Below are positions 1 through 7,463 of a stretch of DNA of 11,782 nt, piece after piece (the first letter of the stretch is position 1; each line of letters begins with the position of its first letter). Position numbers and translations under genes: made by a program. The stretch is from assembly GCA_031292335.1 (NCBI GenBank), contig JARLHH010000212.1, positions 1 to 11,782 on the forward strand. Reading direction: 5' to 3'. Under the pieces are notes generated by a model that was not told the DNA's origin, ran no database searches, and saw only the letters and a program-made list of their open reading frames with translations. The stretch comes from Candidatus Limnocylindrales bacterium. Its GTDB lineage: Bacteria > Chloroflexota > Limnocylindria > Limnocylindrales > CSP1-4.

Positions 1-1709
1 GCTACCTGAACGCCTGGGTGGACCGCGTCTCGCGGATGGTGCTGCGCGACAAGAACCACGCCTGCGTGATCGTCTGGTCGCTGGGCAACGAGTCCGGCCA
101 CGGTGCCAACCACGAGGCTGCCGCCGCCTGGCTGCGGCGCTACGACCCGACCCGCCCGCTCCACTACGAGGGGGCGATCCGCTGGGACTGGGCCAGCGAC
201 CAGGGCGTGAGCGACCTCACCTGCCCGATGTACCCGCCGATCTGGGCGATCACGGGGCACGCGGCCTCGGGTCGCCAGCGCCACCCCCTGATCATGTGCG
301 AGTTCTCCCACGCGATGGGCAACAGCAACGGGACGCTGGCCGACTACTGGGACGCGATCGAGCGCACGCCCGGGCTCCAGGGTGGCTTCGTCTGGGAGTG
401 GTGGGACCATGGGCTGGTCCAGGAGCTGCCCGACGGGACGCGTCGCTGGGCCTACGGCGGCGACTTCGGCGACGAGCCGAACGACGGCAACTTCTGCATC
501 GACGGCGTGGTCTTCCCCGACCGGACCCCAAAGCCGGCGCTCTGGGAGCACCACGCGATCGCAGCGCCCGTGCGGGTGAGCGCGACGGGGCGCGACCTCG
601 ACGCCGGCCGCATCACGATCCACAACCGCCAGGACTTCCGCGACCTGGCCTGGCTCCGCGGGCAGCTCGAGGTGGCAGTCGACGGCGTCGTCGTCCACGC
701 CGCGGAGCTCCCGCTGCCGGCTCTCGGGCCGGGCGGGAACGCCGCCGTCGACGTGCCCGGGTGGGACGCGATCCGGCGCGGCGGCGGCGAGGCCTGGCTC
801 ACGGTCCGCTTCGTGACCGCTGCCGCCGAAGCGTGGGCGCCCGCCGGGCACGAGGTGGCCTGGACCCAGCTGCCGCTGGTGGCGCTTCCGGTACCCGACC
901 CGAACGCGCCCCACGTCCGCGGCGTCTCGCACCGCGGCATCCCGGTCGACCTCGAAGGTCTGCTGATCCACGACCTCGTCACCGCGCCGCCGCGCCTGAG
1001 CCTCTGGCGGGCCCCCACCGACAACGACCGGATCCCGGGCCTGGCCGCGGAATGGGAGCGGCTGGGCCTGGCGGAGCTCACCCGGATCCTGGAGTCGATG
1101 GAGGACGTCGACGGCATCACCACGGTCCGGGCCCGCTATCGGACGCGGGCGGGCATCGAGGTGCCCCACGAGATGGTCCTGACCGGCCTGTCCGGGGGTG
1201 CCGTCCACGTCCGCGAGACCGCCGTCATCCCGAAGACGCTCCCCGATCTCGCGCGGGTCGGCTGCGTCCTGGAGGTTGCCCCGGGCCTGGATCGCGTCGA
1301 GTGGTTCGGGCGCGGGCCGCACGAGACGTATCCCGACCGGCGGCGCGCCGGCCGGGTCGGCCGCTGGCGCTCCACGGTCGACGACCTGCACGTCCCGTAT
1401 GTCCGGCCCCAGGAGTGCGGGGGACGGGCGGACGTCCGTTGGATCGCCCTGACCGACGCGGCGGGCCTGGGGCTTCGCATCACGCTCGACGAGCCGCGCC
1501 AGGTCTCCGCCACGCGGTTCCGGGCAGCGGACCTCGCCGCGGCGACCCACCACGGCGAGCTGGTCCCGCGGGACGTCGCCGTCGTGCACCTGGACGCAGC
1601 GCACCGAGGGCTGGGGACCGCGAGCTGCGGACCGGACACTCTCCCGGAATATCTCGTAGGCCCGGGGACGTACCGCTGGTCCTGGACGCTCGAACGCATC
1701 GACGCGTGA
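1..1709 (+). CDS. lacZ: Beta-galactosidase, GH2 LacZ type, C-terminal part (5' end outside window)
   Basis: This is the 3' portion of a GH2 beta-galactosidase, which hydrolyses terminal beta-D-galactosyl bonds by a retaining mechanism, normally in the cytoplasm. The frame is open from base 3, so the gene starts upstream; the GTG at 18 is internal to the TIM-barrel and is not a true start. Seen directly: WSLGNESGHG with the acid/base Glu at 90-92, LIMCEFSHAMGNS with the nucleophile Glu at 300-302, then the conserved stretch with GGFVWEWWDHG and a YGGDFGD motif. After these come the C-terminal beta-sandwich (domain 5) signatures, LWRAPTDNDR and WFGRGPHETYPDRR. About 568 residues are visible, matching E. 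coli LacZ from roughly residue 430 to the end. One late motif reads PQECGGR where most LacZ proteins have PQENGNR. The TGA stop shares one base with the ATG of the next gene, so an operon is likely. Family assignment is secure; physiological substrate is not. Confidence 0.96.
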   Translation, partial: YLNAWVDRVSRMVLRDKNHACVIVWSLGNESGHGANHEAAAAWLRRYDPTRPLHYEGAIRWDWASDQGVSDLTCPMYPPIWAITGHAASGRQRHPLIMCEFSHAMGNSNGTLADYWDAIERTPGLQGGFVWEWWDHGLVQELPDGTRRWAYGGDFGDEPNDGNFCIDGVVFPDRTPKPALWEHHAIAAPVRVSATGRDLDAGRITIHNRQDFRDLAWLRGQLEVAVDGVVVHAAELPLPALGPGGNAAVDVPGWDAIRRGGGEAWLTVRFVTAAAEAWAPAGHEVAWTQLPLVALPVPDPNAPHVRGVSHRGIPVDLEGLLIHDLVTAPPRLSLWRAPTDNDRIPGLAAEWERLGLAELTRILESMEDVDGITTVRARYRTRAGIEVPHEMVLTGLSGGAVHVRETAVIPKTLPDLARVGCVLEVAPGLDRVEWFGRGPHETYPDRRRAGRVGRWRSTVDDLHVPYVRPQECGGRADVRWIALTDAAGLGLRITLDEPRQVSATRFRAADLAAATHHGELVPRDVAVVHLDAAHRGLGTASCGPDTLPEYLVGPGTYRWSWTLERIDA

Positions 1710-2506
1710 TGGCCCGCCCGGACCGACTCTACCGCGGCTACGTCTTCGACCTGGATGGGACCGTCTATCTCGGCGACGCGCTCCTGCCCACGGCCGGCGA
1801 CACCATCACGCGACTCCGGGAGCTGGGCTGCCGGACCGTCTTTCTCTCCAACAACCCGACCCATCGGCCCGAGGACTACGCCGCCAAGCTGACACGCCTG
1901 GGGCTCGCGACGCCGCTCGACGACATCCTCGTCTCGACCCAGGTCATGGTGCGGTTCCTGCAGGACCGGCTGCCGGGGGCGCGGCTCTTCGTGATCGGCG
2001 AGGAGCCGCTCGTGCGGGCGCTCGCGGCGGCCGGCTTCGAGATCGTGGGCGACGCCTCCCGGACCGATGCCGTGATCGCCAGCTTCGACCGGACGTTCGT
2101 CTACGCGAAGCTGCAGGTCGCCTTCGACGCCATCCGGGCCGGGGCCCGCTTCTTCGCCACGAACGGGGATCGCTACTGCCCCGTGCCCGGCGGCGGCGAG
2201 CCCGACGCGGCGTCCGTCATCGCCGCGGTGGAGGCCTGCACCGGCGTCTCCTGCGAAGCGATCGTCGGCAAGCCCTCGCGCTACACGAGTGACGCGATCC
2301 TCGCGCTGGTCGGCCAGGCCGCCGCTGACTGCCTGATGACCGGCGACCGGCTGGAGACGGACGTGCGGATGGGCCTCGACGCAGGGATGGCCGCCGCCCT
2401 CGCGCTCACGGGAGCGACCACGGAGGCAATGCTGGCGGCATCGACGATCGAGCCGACCTTCGTGCTCCACCGGCTCGAGGAGCTGCTGCCGGCCGAGCAT
2501 CGATGA
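1709..2506 (+). CDS. HAD-superfamily subfamily IIA sugar/polyol-phosphate phosphatase (NagD/PGP-like)
   Basis: A 265-residue HAD-IIA phosphatase, the usual size for NagD, AraL and phosphoglycolate/glycerol-phosphate phosphatases. These cleave small phosphomonoesters with Mg2+ in the cytoplasm. Seen: motif I FDLDGTVY (nucleophile Asp14, general acid/base Asp16), motif II LSNNPT (Ser47), a C2-type cap from about residue 80 to 180, motif III VGKPS (Lys188), and motif IV LMTGDRLETD with Asp213 binding the metal. All catalytic residues are present. The ATG at 1709 overlaps the lacZ stop as TGATG; an in-frame GTG at 1706 is an alternative. There is no good Shine-Dalgarno, so translation is probably coupled to lacZ. 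The next gene, a kinase, starts 16 bases downstream, which fits a role in clearing or salvaging phosphorylated sugars or polyols from the same pathway. The exact substrate cannot be read from sequence. Confidence 0.93.
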   Translation: MARPDRLYRGYVFDLDGTVYLGDALLPTAGDTITRLRELGCRTVFLSNNPTHRPEDYAAKLTRLGLATPLDDILVSTQVMVRFLQDRLPGARLFVIGEEPLVRALAAAGFEIVGDASRTDAVIASFDRTFVYAKLQVAFDAIRAGARFFATNGDRYCPVPGGGEPDAASVIAAVEACTGVSCEAIVGKPSRYTSDAILALVGQAAADCLMTGDRLETDVRMGLDAGMAAALALTGATTEAMLAASTIEPTFVLHRLEELLPAEHR

Positions 2507-2522
2507 CGGCGAGCGTGCGCCG

Positions 2523-4013
2523 GTGAAGGACTTCCTGCTCGGGATCGACCAGGGCACAAGCGGCAGCCGGGCCATCGTGCTCGACCGCGACGGGGCGGCC
2601 CGCGGCTACGGCTATCGCCCCCTCGACCGCCTCCACCCGCAGCCCGATCAGGTGGAGCAGGACCCGCGCGCCGTCGCCGAGGGAGTACGCGCGGCGATCG
2701 ACGAGGCGCTGGGCAAGGCCGGCGTCCGGGCGACCGATCTGGCCGCCGGCGGGATCGCCTCGCAGCGCGGCACCGACTTCGTGTGGGATGCCCGGACGAG
2801 ACTCCCGCTCGCCAACGCCATTACCTGGCAGGACCTGCGGACCCAGCCGCTGGAGCGCGATCTCCACGGGTGGGCCCATGTGGACGAATGCCGGAGACGT
2901 CTGGGCGAGTGGCCCGGCCCGTGGAGCTCCGCGCTCCACCTGGCCTGGCGCCTGGCCAACGACCCGGTCGTCGCCGGCGCCGCGCGCGAGGGACGGATGC
3001 GCGCCGGCCTGTCGGCCCTCTGGGTGCTCAACGCGCTCGGTCGAGCGGATGGGCACCGCGCCGACGTGTCGCTGGCCCAGAGCATGACGCTCCTCGACTT
3101 CCGGGCGCGCGAATACTGGGGCGATTGGCTGGCGTACCTCGACGTGCCGCGCGCGGCCCTGCCGGACGTCACGGGGACGGTCGACGAGTTCGGCTGGCTG
3201 GACCTGGACTCGACCCGGGTCCCGGTCCGGGCGATGATCGCGGACCAGCAGGCCGCCCTCTTCGGCTACGACTGCCGGACGGCCGGCAGCGCCGAGTGCA
3301 CCCACGGCACCGCCTCGTTCGTGGACGTCTGCCTGGGCGAGGCGGCGCCCGCGCTCGAGACGATGAAGGTGTACCTCGCCTGGCTGGTCGACGACCGGCC
3401 GACCTTCTGCCTGGAGGCGGACACGACCGTCACCGGCGCGGTGGTGCGCTGGCTGCGGGACGGCGCCGGCATGATCTCGACCGAAGACGAGCTGGGCCGC
3501 CTCGCCGAGACGGTCCCGGATGCCGCCGGCCTCGTGTTCATGCCTGCCTTCACCGGGCTGAACGTCCCCTATGACGTCCGGGCCGCGCGCGGTTCGCTGC
3601 TGGGCCTCACGCTGGGCCACACGCGCGCTCACATCGCCCGCGCGTTTCTCGACTCCATCGGGCTCCAGGTCGCGGCGATCCTCGACGAGATCGACGCCCG
3701 GGCCGGCGTGCGGGTGACCCAGCTCAAGGTGGGCGGCGGCCTCTCCGCCAGTGACGCCGCCTGCGCGATCCAGGCCGACTGGCTCGGGATCCCCGTCCTG
3801 CGCTCATCCTTCCCGGAGACGACCGCCCGGGCAGCCGCCCTGCTGGCTGGACTGGGAGCCGGGTTCTGGAGGCACGAGGCGGACCTGCCCCAGCTGCCGG
3901 GCGAGACGACGGTCTTCGAGCCCCGGATCGACGCCGGACGGCGGGCAGACGGCCGGGAGGCCTGGCAGCGCGCCGTGGACGCCGTCACGAGGTGGGCCGC
4001 GCCGCGGGACTGA
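2523..4013 (+). CDS. FGGY-family carbohydrate kinase, glycerol-kinase-like
   Basis: A 496-residue FGGY kinase, close in length to bacterial glycerol kinase (about 500), transferring phosphate from ATP to a polyol or sugar. Seen: the N-terminal phosphate-binding loop GIDQGTSGSRA (7-17), ITWQDLRTQ (100-108), the catalytic segment IADQQAALFG with Asp241 as expected base, a THGTASF phosphate-2 loop (260-266), PAFTGLNVPY (341-350) and the adenosine loop VGGGLSASDA (403-412). The overall layout follows GlpK, but the glycerol-contact motif QRET of GlpK is QRGT here (Glu replaced by Gly83), and the Tyr of GlpK's PYFSGTK segment is Trp134. The substrate may therefore not be glycerol, and no gene symbol is given. 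Start is GTG at 2523, supported by the N-terminal motif; the Shine-Dalgarno is weak. It is the last gene of the lacZ operon. Confidence 0.9.
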   Translation: MKDFLLGIDQGTSGSRAIVLDRDGAARGYGYRPLDRLHPQPDQVEQDPRAVAEGVRAAIDEALGKAGVRATDLAAGGIASQRGTDFVWDARTRLPLANAITWQDLRTQPLERDLHGWAHVDECRRRLGEWPGPWSSALHLAWRLANDPVVAGAAREGRMRAGLSALWVLNALGRADGHRADVSLAQSMTLLDFRAREYWGDWLAYLDVPRAALPDVTGTVDEFGWLDLDSTRVPVRAMIADQQAALFGYDCRTAGSAECTHGTASFVDVCLGEAAPALETMKVYLAWLVDDRPTFCLEADTTVTGAVVRWLRDGAGMISTEDELGRLAETVPDAAGLVFMPAFTGLNVPYDVRAARGSLLGLTLGHTRAHIARAFLDSIGLQVAAILDEIDARAGVRVTQLKVGGGLSASDAACAIQADWLGIPVLRSSFPETTARAAALLAGLGAGFWRHEADLPQLPGETTVFEPRIDAGRRADGREAWQRAVDAVTRWAAPRD

Positions 4014-4059
4014 CCGCCGGCGGGGTTCCTCGCGGCTGCCGAACGCCTCCGCGTGATCG

Positions 4060-4140
4060 CCGACGTCTTCAGGAGTCGTTCAGCGTCGGGTGGTCAACTA
4101 CGCGTAACGGAGATCGGACCCCTCCTCCGAATCTCCTGAA
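4060..4140. other. Structured segment in the convergent gap, with competing inverted repeats
   Basis: Three inverted repeats lie in this 81-base stretch of the 243-base gap between the kinase and glgC ends. CCGACG (4060-4065) pairs with CGTCGG (4084-4089). TTCAGGAG (4068-4075) pairs with CTCCTGAA (4133-4140). GGAGATCGGA (4109-4118) pairs with TCCGAATCTCC (4126-4136) with one bulged base. The second and third cannot form together because they share 4133-4136. A 10-base palindrome, CCGCCGGCGG, also sits directly after the kinase stop at 4014-4023. No open frame here looks like a gene. This may be a structured 3' UTR or part of a termination region. Confidence 0.35.
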
Positions 4141-4183
4141 CAGCCGGCCCGACCGACCTCCTCCCGGCCACCCGGCATCGAAC

Positions 4184-4224
4184 ACGGACCCGCTTCGCCC
4201 CCTCTCTCGGGCGACCGGGTCCGT
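4184..4224. terminator. Bidirectional terminator-like hairpin between kinase and glgC
   Basis: ACGGACCCG (4184-4192) pairs perfectly with CGGGTCCGT (4216-4224). Inside it TCGCCC (4195-4200) pairs with GGGCGA (4209-4214), leaving an 8-base pyrimidine loop and a small asymmetric internal loop. This gives about 15 paired positions with a GC-rich core. It lies between two convergent genes, where a shared terminator is expected. The 3' T-run is very short on the + strand (TTT at 4224-4226) and lacking on the - strand, so true Rho-independent activity is an inference. Confidence 0.6.
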
Positions 4225-4256
4225 TTCGCGTCCGCTGCCTCCCGGCGGCGGAACGA

Positions 4257-5546
4257 TCACCCCTGCCCGGGCTCCGTCGCCGGCGCCGACGCGACGTCGT
4301 GAAGGACCGATGTCCCGGAGGGGACCACATAGCCAGGGAAGTCGGACTCGACCACCCGCGGCCCGATCAGGCAGTTGCGGCCGATTCGCGTGCCCACCGG
4401 GATGTGGGCGCGCTCCGCGACCACGGTGATCCCGGTGTAGAGATGCCCCGGCTCGTCGGCGTTGGGGACGTCCCGATCGTCGCCCTGGCCGACCACCGCG
4501 CGTGCACCAACGTGGACGAACTTGTCGATGATGGCGCTGTCGACGACCGCCCCGGGACCGATCTCGCTGTCGAGCAGCACGATCGAGTCGCGCACGATGG
4601 CGCCTTCGTAGACCCGCACGCCGGGCGAAAGGACCGAGTTGAGCACGGTGCCGTTGATGATGCAGCCGTGGCTGAGCAGCGAGTGGCGCGCGATCGCGTC
4701 CGGGCCCAGCTTCGCCGGCGAGCGCTCCTCGGAGCGGGTGTGGATGAGCCAGGTCCGGTCGAACAGGTCGAGCGGGGGCACGAGCCCGACGAGGTCGAGG
4801 TTGGCGGCCCAGTAGGCCTCGATCGTCCCGACGTCGCGCCAGTAGCCGTCGAAGCGGTGGCCGTAGACCGGCGCCCCGGCGGCGAGCATGGCCGGGATGA
4901 CGTCGTGGCCGAAGTCGCTGCGCGAGTCGCCCAGCCATTCGTGGAGCGCGTCGCGCGTGAAGACGTAAACGCCCATCGAGGCGAGGTCGCTCTTCGGTGC
5001 CGCCGGCTTCTCCTCCCAGTCGACGATCCGGTTGTCGGCGTCCAGGGCGCAGATCCCCATCCGCGACGCCTCGGCCATGGGCACGGTACGAACGGCCACG
5101 GTCGCCGCGGCACCCGTCGCGCGATGGGCCGCGATCATCGGACGGTAGTCCATCTTGTAGATGTGGTCGCCCGCCAGCACCAGCACGTCGTCCGGAGCGG
5201 CCTGGTCGATCTCGTGCATGTTGTAGCGGACCGCGTCGGCCGTGCCCAGGTACCAGCCGCTGTGCTCGCGTGACATGTACGGCTGCAGGATCTTGATCCC
5301 GCCGCCGTGCATCCGGTCCAGGTCCCACGGCCGCCCGGTCCCGATGTGGTCGATGAGCGAGCGCGGGTTGTATTGCGTCAGCACGAGGACGCTGTCGACG
5401 TCCGAGTTCACGCAGTTGGAGAGGCTGAAGTCGATGAGGCGGTACTTGCCGCCGAACGGCACGGCCGGCTTCGACCGGATCGCGGACAGGGCCGACAGCC
5501 GCTCGCCGGCTCCGCCCGCCAGGACCACCGCGAGGACACCCTGCAT
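4257..5546 (-). CDS. glgC: Glucose-1-phosphate adenylyltransferase (ADP-glucose pyrophosphorylase)
   Basis: Makes ADP-glucose and pyrophosphate from ATP and glucose-1-phosphate, the committed step of bacterial glycogen synthesis, in the cytoplasm. At 429 residues it matches E. coli GlgC (431). Seen: N-terminal nucleotidyltransferase domain with the LAGGAGERLSALSAIRSKPAVPFGG signature split over residues 9-33 and YRLIDFSLSN, GTADAV (101-106), catalytic GDHIYKMDY with Asp127, WEEKP (177-181) and YWRDVGTI (235-242). A C-terminal left-handed beta-helix with hexapeptide-like repeats runs from about 285 to 410. Start is the ATG at 5546: it begins the MQGVLAVVLAGG motif and has GGGGAGA 6 bases upstream. 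The open frame continues to 5621 but those residues do not resemble the family. It lies 152 bases after uppP with its own palindrome-containing leader, so it may be transcribed separately. No other glycogen gene is in the window. Confidence 0.97.
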   Translation of the reverse strand: MQGVLAVVLAGGAGERLSALSAIRSKPAVPFGGKYRLIDFSLSNCVNSDVDSVLVLTQYNPRSLIDHIGTGRPWDLDRMHGGGIKILQPYMSREHSGWYLGTADAVRYNMHEIDQAAPDDVLVLAGDHIYKMDYRPMIAAHRATGAAATVAVRTVPMAEASRMGICALDADNRIVDWEEKPAAPKSDLASMGVYVFTRDALHEWLGDSRSDFGHDVIPAMLAAGAPVYGHRFDGYWRDVGTIEAYWAANLDLVGLVPPLDLFDRTWLIHTRSEERSPAKLGPDAIARHSLLSHGCIINGTVLNSVLSPGVRVYEGAIVRDSIVLLDSEIGPGAVVDSAIIDKFVHVGARAVVGQGDDRDVPNADEPGHLYTGITVVAERAHIPVGTRIGRNCLIGPRVVESDFPGYVVPSGTSVLHDVASAPATEPGQG

Positions 5547-5552
5547 GGCTCG

Positions 5553-5559
5553 TCTCCCC
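5553..5559 (-). promoter_or_regulatory. Ribosome binding site of glgC
   Basis: On the - strand this reads GGGGAGA and lies 6 bases before the ATG at 5546. It is the clearest Shine-Dalgarno on the - strand block. It selects the ATG at 5546 over the earlier in-frame starts at 5621 and 5603. Confidence 0.7.
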
Positions 5560-5586
5560 ACTTGAGGCCGAGACGCCAGCCACCGA

Positions 5587-5604
5587 GATGGCGCGCCATC
5601 CATA
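5587..5604 (-). promoter_or_regulatory. Perfect 14-base palindrome and possible -10 element upstream of glgC
   Basis: GATGGCGCGCCATC at 5587-5600 is a perfect 14-base palindrome, 41 bases upstream of the glgC start. It abuts a possible extended -10 on the - strand, TGATATGGA, read from 5607 to 5599. A weak -35-like TTGCGG lies about 19 bases further upstream. If the -10 is real, the palindrome would overlap the transcription start, the place of a repressor operator. The palindrome is observed; promoter and operator roles are inferred. The rest of the 5547-5698 gap shows only a small 5-bp stem (5682-5686 with 5693-5697) just after the uppP stop. Confidence 0.35.
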
Positions 5605-5698
5605 TCATGACGCGCCCGCAACGCCGCAACGGGCCGACTCGACGGTCCGGCGCCGCGTCCCGATCACGTCCGCGCAGGCCCGCGGCGCGACAGCCGCT

Positions 5699-6598
5699 TC
5701 AGGCGAACCGGAAGAGGGCAAGCACGCCGACGACGAGGCAGTAGATCGCGAACGGGGTGAGCGTGCGCGAGGTGAAGTACCGGGCCAGGAACCGCACGGA
5801 GACGTAGGCGGCGACGCCCGCCGCGACGCTCCCGGCCACGACCTGCAGGCGCACTCCGTCGCCGTTCGGGCCGAGCAGGTCGGGAAGCTTGTACACCCCG
5901 GCGGCGAGGATGACGGGTGTCGCGAGGAGGAACGAGAAGCGGGCCGCATCCTGGTGGTCCAGGCCGCGCACGAGCCCGGCGACCATCGTGATCCCGGACC
6001 GGCTGATGCCCGGCAGCAGCGCGAAGGCCTGGGCCACGCCCACGGTCGCCGCCACCGGGAAACCGAGGTCGTCGAGGCGCCGGCCGGCCGGCGTCGCGTG
6101 GCTGCCGGTCCGGGTCGCATGGCGGGTCGGTCCGGCGACGCGGGACTGGGCGCGGCGTCGCACCCACTCGCCGGCAAGCAGGATCAGGCCGTTCAGGACC
6201 AGGAACCCGGCGGCCGCCAGCGGCTTGGCGAATACCACCCGCAACGGATGCTCGAGCAGCAGACCGACGATCCCGGCCGGGATCGTGGCGACGACCAGGA
6301 GCCAGCCCAGGCGCTGGTCGGGCGTCTCGATCCGCCGCGTCCCGAGCGAGACCAGGACGCCGCGGATGATCCGGACCCAGGTGTCGCGATAGAAGATCAT
6401 GAGCGCCACGGCGGTCGCCACGTGGAGCCCGACGAGCAGGGCCAGGAAGTACGACTCCGAGGCGGACTGCGCCGCGACCACGCTGTCCCACCCCAGGAGC
6501 TGGGGCAGGATCACCGAGTGACCGAGGCTGGAGACGGGGAACAGCTCGGTGACGCCCTGGAGCAGCCCCAGCACGATCGCCTGGAAGTAGCTCAGCAC
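5699..6598 (-). CDS. uppP: Undecaprenyl-diphosphatase (bacitracin-resistance protein)
   Basis: Integral membrane enzyme that dephosphorylates undecaprenyl diphosphate to recycle the lipid carrier for peptidoglycan and surface polysaccharides. At 299 residues it is slightly longer than the usual 265-290. Seen: the first active-site motif QGVTELFPVSSLGH (14-27, with Gln14, Glu18 and Ser23), the second motif LLPGISRSG (194-202), and hydrophobic stretches consistent with the usual eight membrane segments. A basic, non-conserved stretch of about 30 residues (147-176, rich in Arg, Thr and Ala) lies in the middle loop and accounts for the extra length. Start is GTG at 6598, chosen because the conserved N-terminus begins there and an in-frame TAG precedes it by three codons. 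Only nine bases separate it from the methyltransferase stop, so the two are almost surely co-transcribed. An AGGCGGG four bases before the start may act as its ribosome site. Confidence 0.95.
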   Translation of the reverse strand: MLSYFQAIVLGLLQGVTELFPVSSLGHSVILPQLLGWDSVVAAQSASESYFLALLVGLHVATAVALMIFYRDTWVRIIRGVLVSLGTRRIETPDQRLGWLLVVATIPAGIVGLLLEHPLRVVFAKPLAAAGFLVLNGLILLAGEWVRRRAQSRVAGPTRHATRTGSHATPAGRRLDDLGFPVAATVGVAQAFALLPGISRSGITMVAGLVRGLDHQDAARFSFLLATPVILAAGVYKLPDLLGPNGDGVRLQVVAGSVAAGVAAYVSVRFLARYFTSRTLTPFAIYCLVVGVLALFRFA

Positions 6599-6607
6599 CG
6601 CGCCCGC

Positions 6608-7447
6608 CTATCCACCCGTGACGGGCCCGCCTCGCTCTGATCCAGGCTCGGGCTCCGCAGCGACCGGCCCCCCGCGCTTGCGCGACGCGATGTAGAGGGA
6701 TGGACTCGGCGCGAGGCGGCCCAGCGGTGCCTGGAGGGGCGCTTCCAGGCGGGCGAGGTGGCGGGCCGGCACCAGGGACTTCAGGCGGGCCGACCGGAAC
6801 AGCGAGACCGCCCGCCGCGACTCCGGCACGAGGCCCGCCCCGCGGAGCTGCCGGACGACGGTCGCGGGCTGGTGGGAGAAGTGCCCCTCGCGGTACTCGT
6901 GCGGGTCCCGACCGTCGGGAGACCACGCCTGGCGTCGGGCCAGGAACCGGAGGCGCGCGAGCAGGTGGCGACGGTTGGGAAACTCCAGCACGAACAGCCC
7001 TCCTGGCCGGAGGACCCGGGCGACCTCCGCGAAGACCAGCTCCGGGTTGCGCACGTGGAGGACCAGGCGAACCGCCACCACGACGTCCATCGACGCGGAC
7101 GCCACCGGGAGGTGGGCGGCGTCTGCCTGGACGATCGTGAAGCGGGGGTCCGCGCCGATTCGTTCGCGGGCCGCCCCGATCATCGCCGGCGATGCGTCGA
7201 CGAGGGTGACGTGGCCGAACCCACCGTACTCGTCGGCAAGGCGGCCGAAGCCGGCCCCGACGTCGAGAAGCTGCGCACCGGTCGCCGGCAGCAGCGCGCG
7301 GAGGGCAAGCCGGTCGCACAGGTCCTCGTACGCGCGGGAGGCCCAGAAGGCGTCCCGGTACGAGAGGTCGTAGGTCGGGGGCTCAGCGCCCGGACGGTCC
7401 GGGCCCGGGTCCGGTGATTGCTCGCGGACGGGATCGAGGTTCGGCAC
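6608..7447 (-). CDS. Class I SAM-dependent methyltransferase
   Basis: A 279-residue Rossmann-fold methyltransferase of the Methyltransf_11/25 type. Seen: motif I LLDVGAGFGR (60-69) binding SAM, the acidic end of beta-2 LVD (82-84), a QADAAHLP segment (107-114), and LRPGG (146-150) followed by FVLEFPN. The C-terminal third, from about 175, is basic and not recognised; it probably sets acceptor specificity. The acceptor is unknown. Start is the GTG at 7447, the first start after the capA-like stop at 7497, leaving a 49-base gap. The frame itself is open up to 7585, but that extension would overlap the upstream gene and has no family similarity. There is no strong Shine-Dalgarno. Lying between a CapA-like gene and uppP, it may modify an envelope lipid or glycan, but this is guilt by association. 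Confidence 0.9.
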   Translation of the reverse strand: MPNLDPVREQSPDPGPDRPGAEPPTYDLSYRDAFWASRAYEDLCDRLALRALLPATGAQLLDVGAGFGRLADEYGGFGHVTLVDASPAMIGAARERIGADPRFTIVQADAAHLPVASASMDVVVAVRLVLHVRNPELVFAEVARVLRPGGLFVLEFPNRRHLLARLRFLARRQAWSPDGRDPHEYREGHFSHQPATVVRQLRGAGLVPESRRAVSLFRSARLKSLVPARHLARLEAPLQAPLGRLAPSPSLYIASRKRGGPVAAEPEPGSERGGPVTGG

Positions 7448-7463
7448 GTGCGACAGTATCGCC

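Noticed and set aside
296..1708. Open frame in front of the HAD phosphatase, in the +2 frame over lacZ.
   Set aside because: The translation is Arg/Pro/Gly-rich shadow sequence overlapping lacZ. The HAD family N-terminus begins at 1709.
4069..5583. Second long - strand frame over glgC.
   Set aside because: It is an out-of-phase shadow of glgC, rich in Arg, with no motif.
5547..5621. N-terminal extension of GlgC by 25 residues.
   Set aside because: The extension has no family similarity. It would also put the GGGGAGA ribosome site and the palindrome inside the coding sequence.
5664..7319. Long - strand frame spanning uppP and the methyltransferase.
   Set aside because: It crosses two recognised genes in another phase and has Pro/Arg-rich shadow composition.
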